This document shows, piece after piece, positions 9,653 through 17,592 of a stretch of 25,573 bases of DNA. The notes beneath the pieces were generated by a model. The model worked only from the letters and a program-made list of their open reading frames with translations. It made no database searches and was not told where the DNA came from. Both the position numbers and the translations under genes were made by a program. Location of the stretch: assembly GCA_905373665.1 (NCBI GenBank), contig CAJPTV010000019.1:1-25573 (forward strand), in the 5' to 3' direction. The stretch is from Bacteroidia bacterium. Its GTDB lineage: Bacteria > Bacteroidota > Bacteroidia > Bacteroidales > CAJPTX01. The stretch's first letter is position 1; the number at the start of each line of letters is the position of its first letter.

Positions 9653-9677
9653 TTTTTGTTATATTTGATAACAAAAA
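9653..9677 (+). promoter_or_regulatory. 10-bp inverted repeat overlapping the -7 box of the glycogen operon
   Basis: TTTTTGTTAT (9653-9662) is followed by a 5-base spacer (ATTTG) and its exact reverse complement (9668-9677). The -7 box TATATTTG (9660-9667, exact TAnnTTTG) lies inside this palindrome, so a dimeric repressor bound there would block the promoter. The expected start site is about 9674, inside the right arm and 14 bases before the ATG at 9688. The regulator is not in the window, and the palindrome could instead act as a short 5' RNA hairpin. Confidence 0.5.
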
Positions 9678-9687
9678 GGTTCGCACT

Positions 9688-11685
9688 ATGAAAAGGAAGC
9701 AAGAATATATACTCTGGGATAAAGAGGAATTGGTCAATTTGTCCAAGTCTCTCAATGCCGAAATACTAAGCACCAACCATAGCGGAGGCTATATGTCAAG
9801 CACTGTAGCCCTCTGCAATACCCGAAAATACCACGGGCTTATGGTACTCCCCCTAGAAGCCTTCGGAGGTGAACGACACGTCCTCCTCTCCAACCTTGAC
9901 GAGACCCTCGTCGTTGCCAATCACGACTTTCACCTCGCTACGCGCAAGTACCGCGACGTCTACTACCCCAAGGGGCATAAGTACCTCGAGGAGTTCCATC
10001 TCAATCCCACCCCCACGTTCCTTTACCGCGTCGGAAGTCTCCTCCTAAAGAAAGAGCTCCTTTTTGTCGAAAAACAAGACCAGCTCCTCGTACGCTACAC
10101 CCTGTTAGAAGGGGAGGGGAGTGTCAAGATGATGGTCTACCCACTCCTCGCCTATCGCAACGCCCATAAACTCACCTCGGCTAATATGGCGCTCGATACC
10201 CACTACACCGCTATGCGAGACAAAGGGGTGGTCTTCAAAATGTACCCGGAGTTCCCTGAGCTCGTCTTTCACTGGGACTGCCCCGCAGACTACGTCCACG
10301 CCCCCGACTGGAATCGAGGAATCTTTTACTCTCAAGAAGAAGCGCGCGGTTACCCAAGCACCGAAGACCTCTGGATGCCGGGCACCTTCGAGGTAGAACT
10401 CCCGCTCGGCGTCCCCATTATCCTCTCCGTCGCTACCTCGCGTACCCTAGGTAAAGACCTCTCGCGCAAGTTCGATAAGGAGCTCTCCATCCGCCCCGAC
10501 CGCAAAGATTTTGAGTCTACACTTGAGGCAGCGGCAGGGCAGTTCATCGCACACCGCGGGCGTAACGTTTGGGTCAATGCTGGCTACCCGTGGTTCGGAC
10601 GTTGGGGACGCGACACGATGATTTCCCTCCCTGGGCTTACCCTCGCCTTCAACGACTACGATCTCTTCCGAAAGCTCTTTACCGACCTCGTCAGTGAGTC
10701 GCGCGGCGGACTCCTCCCCAACGTCGGCGAGCCCGACCAAGCTGCCTATAACTGCATTGACGCCCCACTCTGGGCTATGGCCGCCCTCCACCAGTTCTAT
10801 CTCCAAGACCCCGACGCCTTCAAAACCTTTTACTCCAAAGCAAAGGTCGGCGCATTCATGCGCGAGGTCATCGAGCTCTTTACCCAGTCTAACGGCAAGG
10901 GGCGCGACATTTACCTTGACGAAAATGGGTTAATCTGGACAGGCACACCCACCGCCGCCCTCACGTGGATGGACGCCGTTGTGGCAGGAATACCCGTTAC
11001 TGCGCGCTCTGGGGCGGCTGTGGAGCTGAATGCGCTGTGGTTTGATGCAATATACTTCTACTTGGAACTAATGGAGAATTTGGGGCAGAAGAAGCAGATT
11101 CTCAAGTACGAGTGGATACGCGACGCCATACGCGAGAACTTCTCCCGTCTTTTCTACAACCACGAGCGGGGCTACCTCGCCGACTACATCGACCTCGACG
11201 GGCCACACTTCGAGATTCGCCCCAATATGATCTACGCCGTCTCCTTGCCCTACTCCCCCCTCACGCCAGACCAGCAGCTCTCGGTCCTCACCATCGTGGA
11301 GCAGCACCTCTATACCCCTCTCGGTCTTCATACCCTCTCGCCGCGCAACCCGATGTATAAAGGGCAATACGCGGGCGACCAACCTACCCGCGACGCCGCC
11401 TACCACCAAGGCACTATCTGGACGTGGCTGCTCGAGCCCTATTTCGAGGCCGTCGAGCGCGTTTGGGGTGAAGCTGCTGCCCTTAAGACTGGAAAAGAGA
11501 TCCTCAAAGCGCTCGAGAAAGAGATGCACCGTTACGGGGTCGGTACCATCGGCGAAGTCTTCGACGGTGACCCACCCCACGCACCAGGCGGTACCATCGC
11601 CCAAGCTTGGAGTGTCGCTGCCGCCATGCGCATCCTAAGAAAAGTACAAAGTTTTGAAGCTAAAGGTAAGAAGGGAGGAATATAG
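9688..11685 (+). CDS. glycogen debranching enzyme (amylo-alpha-1,6-glucosidase, GH133 type)
   Basis: A 665-aa cytosolic enzyme that hydrolyses alpha-1,6-linked stubs in glycogen. Residues about 15-230 match the N-terminal GDE domain (HSGGYMSSTVALCNTRKYHGLMV is split-typical of the family start). Residues about 260-655 form the (alpha/alpha)6 catalytic domain with NVWVNAGYPWFGRWGRDT (Asp309 in GRWGRDT), GGLLPNVGEPDQAAYNCIDAPLW, and the late GTIGEVFDGDPPHAPGG motif (Glu623). It lacks the GH13 transferase half of eukaryotic debranching enzymes. First gene of a three-gene operon; the next ATG is 5 bases after its stop. Codon use is strongly C-ending, except for a G-rich patch at about 10985-11105. 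Family assignment is firm; in vivo substrate is inferred. Confidence 0.93.
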   Translation: MKRKQEYILWDKEELVNLSKSLNAEILSTNHSGGYMSSTVALCNTRKYHGLMVLPLEAFGGERHVLLSNLDETLVVANHDFHLATRKYRDVYYPKGHKYLEEFHLNPTPTFLYRVGSLLLKKELLFVEKQDQLLVRYTLLEGEGSVKMMVYPLLAYRNAHKLTSANMALDTHYTAMRDKGVVFKMYPEFPELVFHWDCPADYVHAPDWNRGIFYSQEEARGYPSTEDLWMPGTFEVELPLGVPIILSVATSRTLGKDLSRKFDKELSIRPDRKDFESTLEAAAGQFIAHRGRNVWVNAGYPWFGRWGRDTMISLPGLTLAFNDYDLFRKLFTDLVSESRGGLLPNVGEPDQAAYNCIDAPLWAMAALHQFYLQDPDAFKTFYSKAKVGAFMREVIELFTQSNGKGRDIYLDENGLIWTGTPTAALTWMDAVVAGIPVTARSGAAVELNALWFDAIYFYLELMENLGQKKQILKYEWIRDAIRENFSRLFYNHERGYLADYIDLDGPHFEIRPNMIYAVSLPYSPLTPDQQLSVLTIVEQHLYTPLGLHTLSPRNPMYKGQYAGDQPTRDAAYHQGTIWTWLLEPYFEAVERVWGEAAALKTGKEILKALEKEMHRYGVGTIGEVFDGDPPHAPGGTIAQAWSVAAAMRILRKVQSFEAKGKKGGI

Positions 11686-11690
11686 CTACT

Positions 11691-12968
11691 ATGCGTGTTT
11701 TAATGTTTGGTTGGGAGTTCCCACCGCACATCGCCGGAGGGCTCGGCACGGCGTGTCTGGGGATGACGCGCGGACTCCTCCATCAGGGCGTCGAGGTCTC
11801 ATTCGTGCTCCCAAAACTCTTCGGGGGCGAAGATGGGGATCGCATGCGGATGCTCTCCGCCGAGGACGTCGGACTTACCCTCTCTGCTGAAGAGATTACT
11901 CACCTCGCTACCCACCTGCGCATCGTCGGCGTAGACTCTTTCCTACACCCCTACCTCAACATCGAAGATGTCTATTCCACCTCACGCGACCAGACCTTCG
12001 GTATCAACCTCGTCGTACAGCACTGGTCACAACAGCGCTTCACCTTCTCTGGCAAGTACGGGGCATCTCTCTTAGACGAAGTTGCTCGCTACGCACTCGT
12101 CGCCTCTTCCATAGCCTCTCAAGAATCGTTTGACATCATACACGCCCACGACTGGCTCACCTACCTCGCTGGGCTCGCTGCCAAGCGCGTTTCTAACAAA
12201 CCCCTCGTCGTACACGTACACGCGACCGAATTCGACCGCAGCGGCGAGAATGTCAACCAGCTCGTTTATAACATCGAGCGGGCGGGCATGGAGGGGGCTG
12301 ATCGCGTCATTACCGTTAGCCACCGTACGCGCGACATTGTCATCGAACGCTACGGCATCAATCCCGATAAAGTGGTTACCGTACACAATGCAGTGGATTT
12401 TGCCGACGACTACCGCGGCGCACTCCCGCGTCCCTTCCCCGAGAAGGTCGTTACCTTCCTCGGACGCGTTACCTTCCAGAAAGGACCAGACTACTTCGTC
12501 GAGGCTGCTTATAAGGTGCTTCAAAAAATGCCCAACGTCCGTTTCGTGATGGCGGGAAGTGGCGACATGCTCAATCGGATGATCCGACGCGTAGCCGCCC
12601 TTGGCATCGCGACCAAGTTCCACTTCGCAGGCTTTCTACAAGGCGCCGAGGTCGACCGTATGTATCGAATGAGCGACGTCTACGTCATGCCCTCCGTCTC
12701 CGAACCCTTTGGGATTACGCCCCTTGAGGCGATGCGCAACGGCGTCCCCGTCATCATCTCCAAGCAGAGCGGTGTCGCCGAAGTGCTCAAGTATGCCCTA
12801 AAAGTGGACTTTTGGGATGTAGACGACATGGCGAACGCCATCTACGGCCTACTCAACTACAATGCCCTACAACGCTTCTTCCAAGAACACGGACAACACG
12901 AAGTGACCACCCTCAAGTGGGATGCCTCCGCCCTCCGCATTAAAGAAATTTACCAAACGCTCCTCTAA
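11691..12968 (+). CDS. GT4-type glycosyltransferase, glycogen synthase-like
   Basis: A 425-aa GT-B fold enzyme. The N-terminus MRVLMFGWEFPPHIAGGLGTACLGM is the nucleotide-sugar enzyme start with the Gly-rich loop. The C-terminal Rossmann half has FLGRVTFQKGPDYFVEA and the retaining E-x7-E motif (Glu338 and Glu346 in SEPFGITPLEAMRNG). Enzymes of this type sit beside GH133 and GH57 genes in many Bacteroidetes and are annotated as glycogen synthase, extending alpha-1,4-glucan from an activated glucose. I infer that role here from context. Its start follows the debranching gene by 5 bases, with AGGGAGGAATA as ribosome site inside the upstream gene. No membrane segment or signal peptide is seen. 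Confidence 0.88.
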   Translation: MRVLMFGWEFPPHIAGGLGTACLGMTRGLLHQGVEVSFVLPKLFGGEDGDRMRMLSAEDVGLTLSAEEITHLATHLRIVGVDSFLHPYLNIEDVYSTSRDQTFGINLVVQHWSQQRFTFSGKYGASLLDEVARYALVASSIASQESFDIIHAHDWLTYLAGLAAKRVSNKPLVVHVHATEFDRSGENVNQLVYNIERAGMEGADRVITVSHRTRDIVIERYGINPDKVVTVHNAVDFADDYRGALPRPFPEKVVTFLGRVTFQKGPDYFVEAAYKVLQKMPNVRFVMAGSGDMLNRMIRRVAALGIATKFHFAGFLQGAEVDRMYRMSDVYVMPSVSEPFGITPLEAMRNGVPVIISKQSGVAEVLKYALKVDFWDVDDMANAIYGLLNYNALQRFFQEHGQHEVTTLKWDASALRIKEIYQTLL

Positions 12969-12990
12969 CGCAAAAAGATTGAACCCGACC

Positions 12991-14172
12991 ATGTCATCCA
13001 TCTGTTTTTACTTCCAAGTTCATCAGCCGCTCCGTCTCCGCCGCTACCGCTTTTTCGACATTGGCGAAGCGCACGATTACTTTGACGATTATGCCAATGC
13101 GCAGATTGTTAAAAAGGTAGCTTCCAAGTGCTACCTCCCCATGAATGCCCTTCTCCTCGAGCTCATTCAGCGCTACGGTTCACGTTTCAAGGTCGCTTTC
13201 TCCATCTCGGGCGTCGCCCTTGACCAGTTCGAGCGTTTTGCTCCAGAGGTGCTCGATAGCTTCCGCGCTCTTGCTCAGACGGGCTGTGTTGAGTTCCTTG
13301 CCGAAACCTACGCCCACAGTCTTGTTGCCCTACGCGACCACGACGAATTTAAGCGACAAGTCGCCCTCCAGAGCGAGCGCATCCACACCCTCTTTGGCGT
13401 GACCCCCGTCACCTTCCGCAACACCGAGCTCATCTACTCAGACGAGATCGGAAAGCTCGTACACTCCCTTGGCTACAACCAAATGCTCACCGAAGGGGCA
13501 AAGCACATCCTCGGTTGGCGCAGCCCGAACTTCCTCTACCACAACCCACAAGCCCCCAAACTCAAGCTCCTGTTAAAGAACTTTCAGCTTAGTGACGATA
13601 TCGCTTTCCGTTTTTCTAATAGGGGATGGAACGGCTGGCCGCTCACGGCAGAGAAATACGTCCACTGGCTTACGGCGCTCCCGGGCGATGCGCAGGTGAT
13701 TAACCTCTTCATGGACTATGAGACGTTCGGTGAGCACCAATGGGCTGAAACGGGGATCTTTGACTTCATGCGTGCCCTCCCCGGGGCGGTCTTCCAATCC
13801 AGTTCGTTCAACTTCCTCACCCCTGCCGAGGTCGCCCAACAGTACCAGTCTGTAAGCCCCCTTCACGTCACACACCCGATCAGCTGGGCAGACGAAGAGC
13901 GCGACCTAACCGCATGGCTCGGCAATGAGCTGCAAAACGAAGCCTTTTCCAACATCTATGCCCTTTCCGAACAGGTACGTGCACAGAACGACCCCGCCCT
14001 CACCCGCACGTGGATGTACCTCCAAACCTCCGACCACTTCTACTATATGTGCACCAAGTGGTTCTCTGACGGCGACGTCCACAAGTATTTTAACCCCTAC
14101 GACTCGCCCTACGAAGCCTTCGTCAACTACATGAACGTCCTTTCCGACTTCCTCCTCCAATTACGACGCTAA
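12991..14172 (+). CDS. GH57 family alpha-amylase / glucanotransferase
   Basis: A 393-aa protein with the GH57 conserved regions in order: HQPLR (residues 11-15), GCVEFLAETYAHS, TFRNTELIYSDEIG with the catalytic nucleophile Glu146, and FMDYETFGEHQW with the acid/base Asp242. GH57 enzymes act on alpha-1,4-glucans as amylases, 4-alpha-glucanotransferases or branching enzymes; the sequence alone does not settle which. The frame is open upstream to 12922 inside the glycosyltransferase gene, but the ATG at 12991 gives the family-typical start (MSSICFYFQVHQP) 22 bases after the previous stop. Last gene of the glycogen operon, followed by a terminator. Confidence 0.93.
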   Translation: MSSICFYFQVHQPLRLRRYRFFDIGEAHDYFDDYANAQIVKKVASKCYLPMNALLLELIQRYGSRFKVAFSISGVALDQFERFAPEVLDSFRALAQTGCVEFLAETYAHSLVALRDHDEFKRQVALQSERIHTLFGVTPVTFRNTELIYSDEIGKLVHSLGYNQMLTEGAKHILGWRSPNFLYHNPQAPKLKLLLKNFQLSDDIAFRFSNRGWNGWPLTAEKYVHWLTALPGDAQVINLFMDYETFGEHQWAETGIFDFMRALPGAVFQSSSFNFLTPAEVAQQYQSVSPLHVTHPISWADEERDLTAWLGNELQNEAFSNIYALSEQVRAQNDPALTRTWMYLQTSDHFYYMCTKWFSDGDVHKYFNPYDSPYEAFVNYMNVLSDFLLQLRR

Positions 14173-14195
14173 GGGGCGGTACTGTGAGAATCACC

Positions 14196-14240
14196 GAGGC
14201 GGTACGTTGCTGCTAACCGTAGCAACATACCGCCTCTTTT
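14196..14240 (+). terminator. Rho-independent terminator of the glycogen operon
   Basis: A 16-bp stem with one mismatch (GAGGCGGTACGTTGCT at 14196-14211 against 14221-14236), a 9-base loop and a TTTT tail at 14237-14240. It begins 23 bases after the GH57 stop codon. It could also act weakly on the convergent six-gene operon, which ends at 14305. Confidence 0.8.
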
Positions 14241-14304
14241 CGTCTATGCGGGATTATGGCTGTTGGAGGGGGGCTTACACACTTTTACAGGCACTACCCT
14301 TTTA

Positions 14305-15246
14305 CTACCACGATCTGCGAGAACGGATGACTTTTAATAAACCCTCCTTTAGACTCACTTTCGGACGCCACCCCAAGACTTCTTGAGCAAAGCTAATATC
14401 CGGACAACGTCGGCGTGGCTCGTCCAAGGGTATAGGGGAGTAGCGGAACTCCGAACAGGAATGGGTAAGTTCGCACATTATCTGAGCCACATCCTTAATA
14501 CGATACTCCTCGGGATTCCCAATATTCATCGGACTCGTGCAGATCTCCTTAGACAAAATAAGCAAGATCGCCTCCAGCAAATCATCAATATATTGGAAAC
14601 TCCGCGTTTGCTCGCCACTGCCATAAATGCTCAGAGCCTCACCGTGGTAAATTTGCTCAAGGAAATTGCAAATCACGCGACCATCACTTGCTTGCATCCT
14701 TGGTCCATAAGTGTTGAATATGCGAATAATTTGCACCCGCAGTCCATACTTTTGAGTGTATGCATAACACAAGGCCTCGGCACAACGTTTCCCCTCGTCA
14801 TAGCACGAACGCTCACCGTAGGGATTTACACAGCCCCAATAACGCTCTTTTTGTGGATGCTCCTCTGGGTCGCCATAAACCTCGCTCGTTGATGCCAACA
14901 GAACTTTGGCATTGCTGTGGCGCGCATACTCGAGAAGTAGCCTTGTCCCCTCCGTATTGACCTGAATCGTACCAATAGGATCTTTACGATACGCCGCTGG
15001 GGAGGCAGGGCTGGCTAGGTGACAAATCCAATCCAATGAGACGTTAAAAGGAATTCCATCGCATAAATCACCCTCCAGAAAGTGGAATTGGGGAGACGCC
15101 ATACAGGTCTCCAGATTACCCATACGCCCCGTGCTCAGGTTGTCAAGGACATAAACCTCATTACCGCCAGAAAGTAAGGCTTCACAAAGATGAGAACCGA
15201 TAAAGCCAGCGCCTCCCGTCACGAGGACTTTCTTAGATACGTTCAT
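14305..15246 (-). CDS. uxs: UDP-glucuronate decarboxylase (UDP-xylose synthase type)
   Basis: A 313-aa extended short-chain dehydrogenase. It has TGGAGFIGSH (residues 10-19) for NAD binding, the very characteristic HLASPASP (77-83 region), STSEVYGDPEEHPQ with Glu122, YWGCVNPYGERSCYDEGKR with the Tyr149-x3-Lys153 pair, RIFNTYGPRM, DGRVICNFLEQ and GSGEQTRSFQYIDD. These track the UXS subfamily and not the glucose 4,6-dehydratases. The reaction is NAD-dependent decarboxylation of UDP-glucuronate to UDP-xylose, in the cytosol. It is the last gene of the six-gene minus-strand operon, and its ATG overlaps the stop of the WG-repeat gene by 4 bases (ATGA). No UDP-glucose dehydrogenase is present in the window, so the glucuronate donor must come from elsewhere. 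Confidence 0.92.
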   Translation of the reverse strand: MNVSKKVLVTGGAGFIGSHLCEALLSGGNEVYVLDNLSTGRMGNLETCMASPQFHFLEGDLCDGIPFNVSLDWICHLASPASPAAYRKDPIGTIQVNTEGTRLLLEYARHSNAKVLLASTSEVYGDPEEHPQKERYWGCVNPYGERSCYDEGKRCAEALCYAYTQKYGLRVQIIRIFNTYGPRMQASDGRVICNFLEQIYHGEALSIYGSGEQTRSFQYIDDLLEAILLILSKEICTSPMNIGNPEEYRIKDVAQIMCELTHSCSEFRYSPIPLDEPRRRCPDISFAQEVLGWRPKVSLKEGLLKVIRSRRSW

Positions 15247-15935
15247 GCTCGCTGCCCCCTTTCGTCAATGAGGCATAAATTCCCACTCAAATCTCTCACT
15301 CTCGCTATCCCATTGTAAAAAGGTTCGACACTCAAATAACGCTCATCATACAGCGGCAAGCCACGTTTATCGATATGAAACCACCCCCGCGCATCACGAG
15401 CTGTCGCATAGCATTTGTGATAAATCCCCAGCTCGATATAACTATACTCGTGCAGCGGCTCTCCATCGGACAATATATGACGATATAGCCCAGAGAGTAA
15501 CTGTACCGAGGCAATGCCATCTTTGAAATCCCCACAATACAGGTACTCTTCATTCCATACGCGATCTCCTACGAGGTTGATGTAGACATATCGCCCTGTG
15601 AACAGACGCACAGCACAAAGCTCCTCTTGAAAATTACCCACCCATAAGAAACGATGCGCATAAACCTCCTGACCCTGCGTATCAATATGACGCCAGCCGT
15701 CTCCCCCCACCACAGCTGCGCGACCACAGTAAAAACCAAAAGTGCGAATAAACCTCTCGGAATACAGTGCGTGTCCCTGCGTATCGATGTGGTAAGCACC
15801 CGACGCATCCCGTACAGCAGCGATACCGGGGGCGTGAAAGTTTAGAACCTCTATAAACTCTCGCCCAAATAGTGGCTGCCCATCGAGCACAAACGAACGA
15901 TTATCGAGTGAGGATTTTATACGTTGCCAATGCAT
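15243..15935 (-). CDS. WG-type repeat protein, six tandem repeats
   Basis: A 230-aa protein made almost wholly of six units of about 35 residues (about 19-54, 54-88, 88-123, 123-158, 158-192 and 192-227). The consensus is roughly G..LY.ERY..V..F..GIA.VRD..G..HID..G; the best-preserved copies contain GWRHIDTQG, GWFHIDKRG and EPFYNGIARVRD. This resembles the WG/KWG beta-repeat class, of unknown biochemical function. No signal peptide, membrane segment or catalytic motif is seen, so it is likely cytosolic and may be a scaffold or binding partner for the adjacent enzymes (inference). The only Met is residue 1, so the ATG at 15935, which overlaps the carbamoyltransferase end by 35 bases, is the natural start. 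It overlaps the decarboxylase start by 4 bases. Confidence 0.85.
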   Translation of the reverse strand: MHWQRIKSSLDNRSFVLDGQPLFGREFIEVLNFHAPGIAAVRDASGAYHIDTQGHALYSERFIRTFGFYCGRAAVVGGDGWRHIDTQGQEVYAHRFLWVGNFQEELCAVRLFTGRYVYINLVGDRVWNEEYLYCGDFKDGIASVQLLSGLYRHILSDGEPLHEYSYIELGIYHKCYATARDARGWFHIDKRGLPLYDERYLSVEPFYNGIARVRDLSGNLCLIDERGQRA

Positions 15936-17592
15936 CTTTCGTAATGAGTTGATGATTCAGAACCAGACCATCAAGCCCCATCTTTAGGCTCGTTTCAATA
16001 GCATCCGCCGCAGTATGTACAATGGGCTGCCCCTGTACATTAAACGATGTATTTATCAGACCGAGAACCTGATGTCTATCGTATAGATAAGACAATAGAC
16101 GGTACATAAACGGGTTATCGCTCTCCTTATCTAGTGTCTGAATACGAGTCGTGCCATTGGCATGTATCACACCAGTCAAACTCCCCGCGTACTCTGGCTT
16201 TATTTTGTAATCTAGAAGCATATACTTGGCTAGGTGATTGACAGGGCTAGTAGCTATCTTCTCGGCTACCGAGGTAAGCATGATAGGAGCGATAGGGCGA
16301 TACCACTCTCTTTTCTTGATATCTTGACTTAGGTGCTTTGCTAGAACAGCATCTCCTGCCAAGGCTATCAAACTTCTATTGCCAAGAGCACGCGGACCAG
16401 CCTCTGCGCTCCCATTACAGATCCCCAAGATGCTCCCACGGAGTAACAACTGAGCCGTTGCCTCTATCGTAGCATCGCTGATCGGCACTTTCTGATCTTC
16501 TATTCCTAGGTTATTCAAATAGGCGGTATGCGGGCAAATCGTATTACCTTTCCTGAGCTCAAGAAGACTCGCTGCCCCCAGACTTAGCCCACTATCGTTA
16601 CAACAAGGCGGGATAAATACCTCTTGAAAGAGACCACTCTCTATAAGCGCCGTATTAGCCACGATATTTAATGCACAACCACCTGCATAATAGAGATATT
16701 GTGCTTGGGTCTGCTGTTGCAAAGCACGAATACGAGCCATGAGCTCTTGCGTAAAAATACGCTGTAGTGTGGCGGCAACGTCTTGCCAAAAGACATGCCG
16801 ATTATCAAAACTATCAACCTCTACTCCGAGCTCCTTCCGTGCCGAGGCTATTATTTCAGCTTCTCTATGCCAATATTCCTTGAAATAGTCGTGCGCAAAG
16901 AGCCAATAGGCGATACCTTCGTCATACCGCCCCCACGAAGCATACCCCATCAACTTACCAGGAACGCTAGTGTGCTCCCCTGGTTGAGCCCCGAGCATTG
17001 CAAAGGATAAGGCATTGTCATTGAAGAAATTGGCTAGGTATTTCATCGCCCACCCATACTCCAGCAAGCGTAGCCGTCCTTGATAAAAGTGAAACGCAGA
17101 AAAATTGGAAAGACTCGCCGCGCCATCAAAATGAATTAACAGGCTGTTTTCTCTAAACGAACCATAGAAAGGGATATTAGAAGCGATGTGGGCAAGCTCC
17201 TGTGAGCAATTGTAAGCATGAAGCTCACGCCCCGCCCTATCGGAGTATTGATAATAGGCTCGTGCAGGCTCTAGCGCCTCCCCAAGAACTGATAGAATAG
17301 GAGCTTCAAAGCGAAGCTTACCGCCACCAGATATGAAAGCATTCCCTACAAAAGCATTCACACTGATCAGATCGAACTCCTCGGGCAAGTCAAGGAGTCC
17401 CAGACCAATCAATTCTTCCAAGAAGAGGTCTAAACGATTATCGTACTTACGTCTAGTATAGCGCTCAAGTTGTAAATACTGAAGAACGCACCCATCCTGC
17501 ATTAAACAGAGATTGTGATCATGGATATAGGCAGGGAATTCCAAACTAGTCCTATCCTTGATACCATAAATCGCAAGAGTGGCTCTAGACAT
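15901..17592 (-). CDS. O-carbamoyltransferase, NodU/CmcH/TobZ family
   Basis: A 563-aa two-domain protein. The N-terminal Kae1/YrdC-like ASKHA half has HDHNLCLMQDG (His24), QELAHIAS (131-138), HFDGAAS, YYAGGCALN (304-309) and PPCCNDSGLSLGAA (Asp333). The C-terminal half has EAGPRALGNRS (397-407), KKREWYRPIAP (426-436), TTRIQTLD, NTSFN (514-518) and QPIVHTAADAIET. Family members make carbamoyl-adenylate from carbamoyl phosphate and ATP and transfer the carbamoyl group to a hydroxyl on a sugar or antibiotic. In most relatives the metal site is HHLAH (HxxxH); here the aligned segment is QELAH, so the first metal histidine appears to be Gln131 while His135 is kept. Its ATG overlaps the previous stop by 8 bases. 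The acceptor is unknown, but the neighbours suggest a sugar. Confidence 0.92.
   Translation of the reverse strand: MSRATLAIYGIKDRTSLEFPAYIHDHNLCLMQDGCVLQYLQLERYTRRKYDNRLDLFLEELIGLGLLDLPEEFDLISVNAFVGNAFISGGGKLRFEAPILSVLGEALEPARAYYQYSDRAGRELHAYNCSQELAHIASNIPFYGSFRENSLLIHFDGAASLSNFSAFHFYQGRLRLLEYGWAMKYLANFFNDNALSFAMLGAQPGEHTSVPGKLMGYASWGRYDEGIAYWLFAHDYFKEYWHREAEIIASARKELGVEVDSFDNRHVFWQDVAATLQRIFTQELMARIRALQQQTQAQYLYYAGGCALNIVANTALIESGLFQEVFIPPCCNDSGLSLGAASLLELRKGNTICPHTAYLNNLGIEDQKVPISDATIEATAQLLLRGSILGICNGSAEAGPRALGNRSLIALAGDAVLAKHLSQDIKKREWYRPIAPIMLTSVAEKIATSPVNHLAKYMLLDYKIKPEYAGSLTGVIHANGTTRIQTLDKESDNPFMYRLLSYLYDRHQVLGLINTSFNVQGQPIVHTAADAIETSLKMGLDGLVLNHQLITKDALATYKILTR

Noticed and set aside
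9474..9687. Search for a small gene, tRNA or dif site between miaA and the glycogen operon
   Set aside because: No cloverleaf, no dif-like 28-bp palindrome and no supported frame; only promoter elements were found.
10985..11105. G-rich patch with different codon choice inside the debranching enzyme gene
   Set aside because: The reading frame and catalytic-domain motifs continue without a break, so there is no evidence of recombination beyond local composition.
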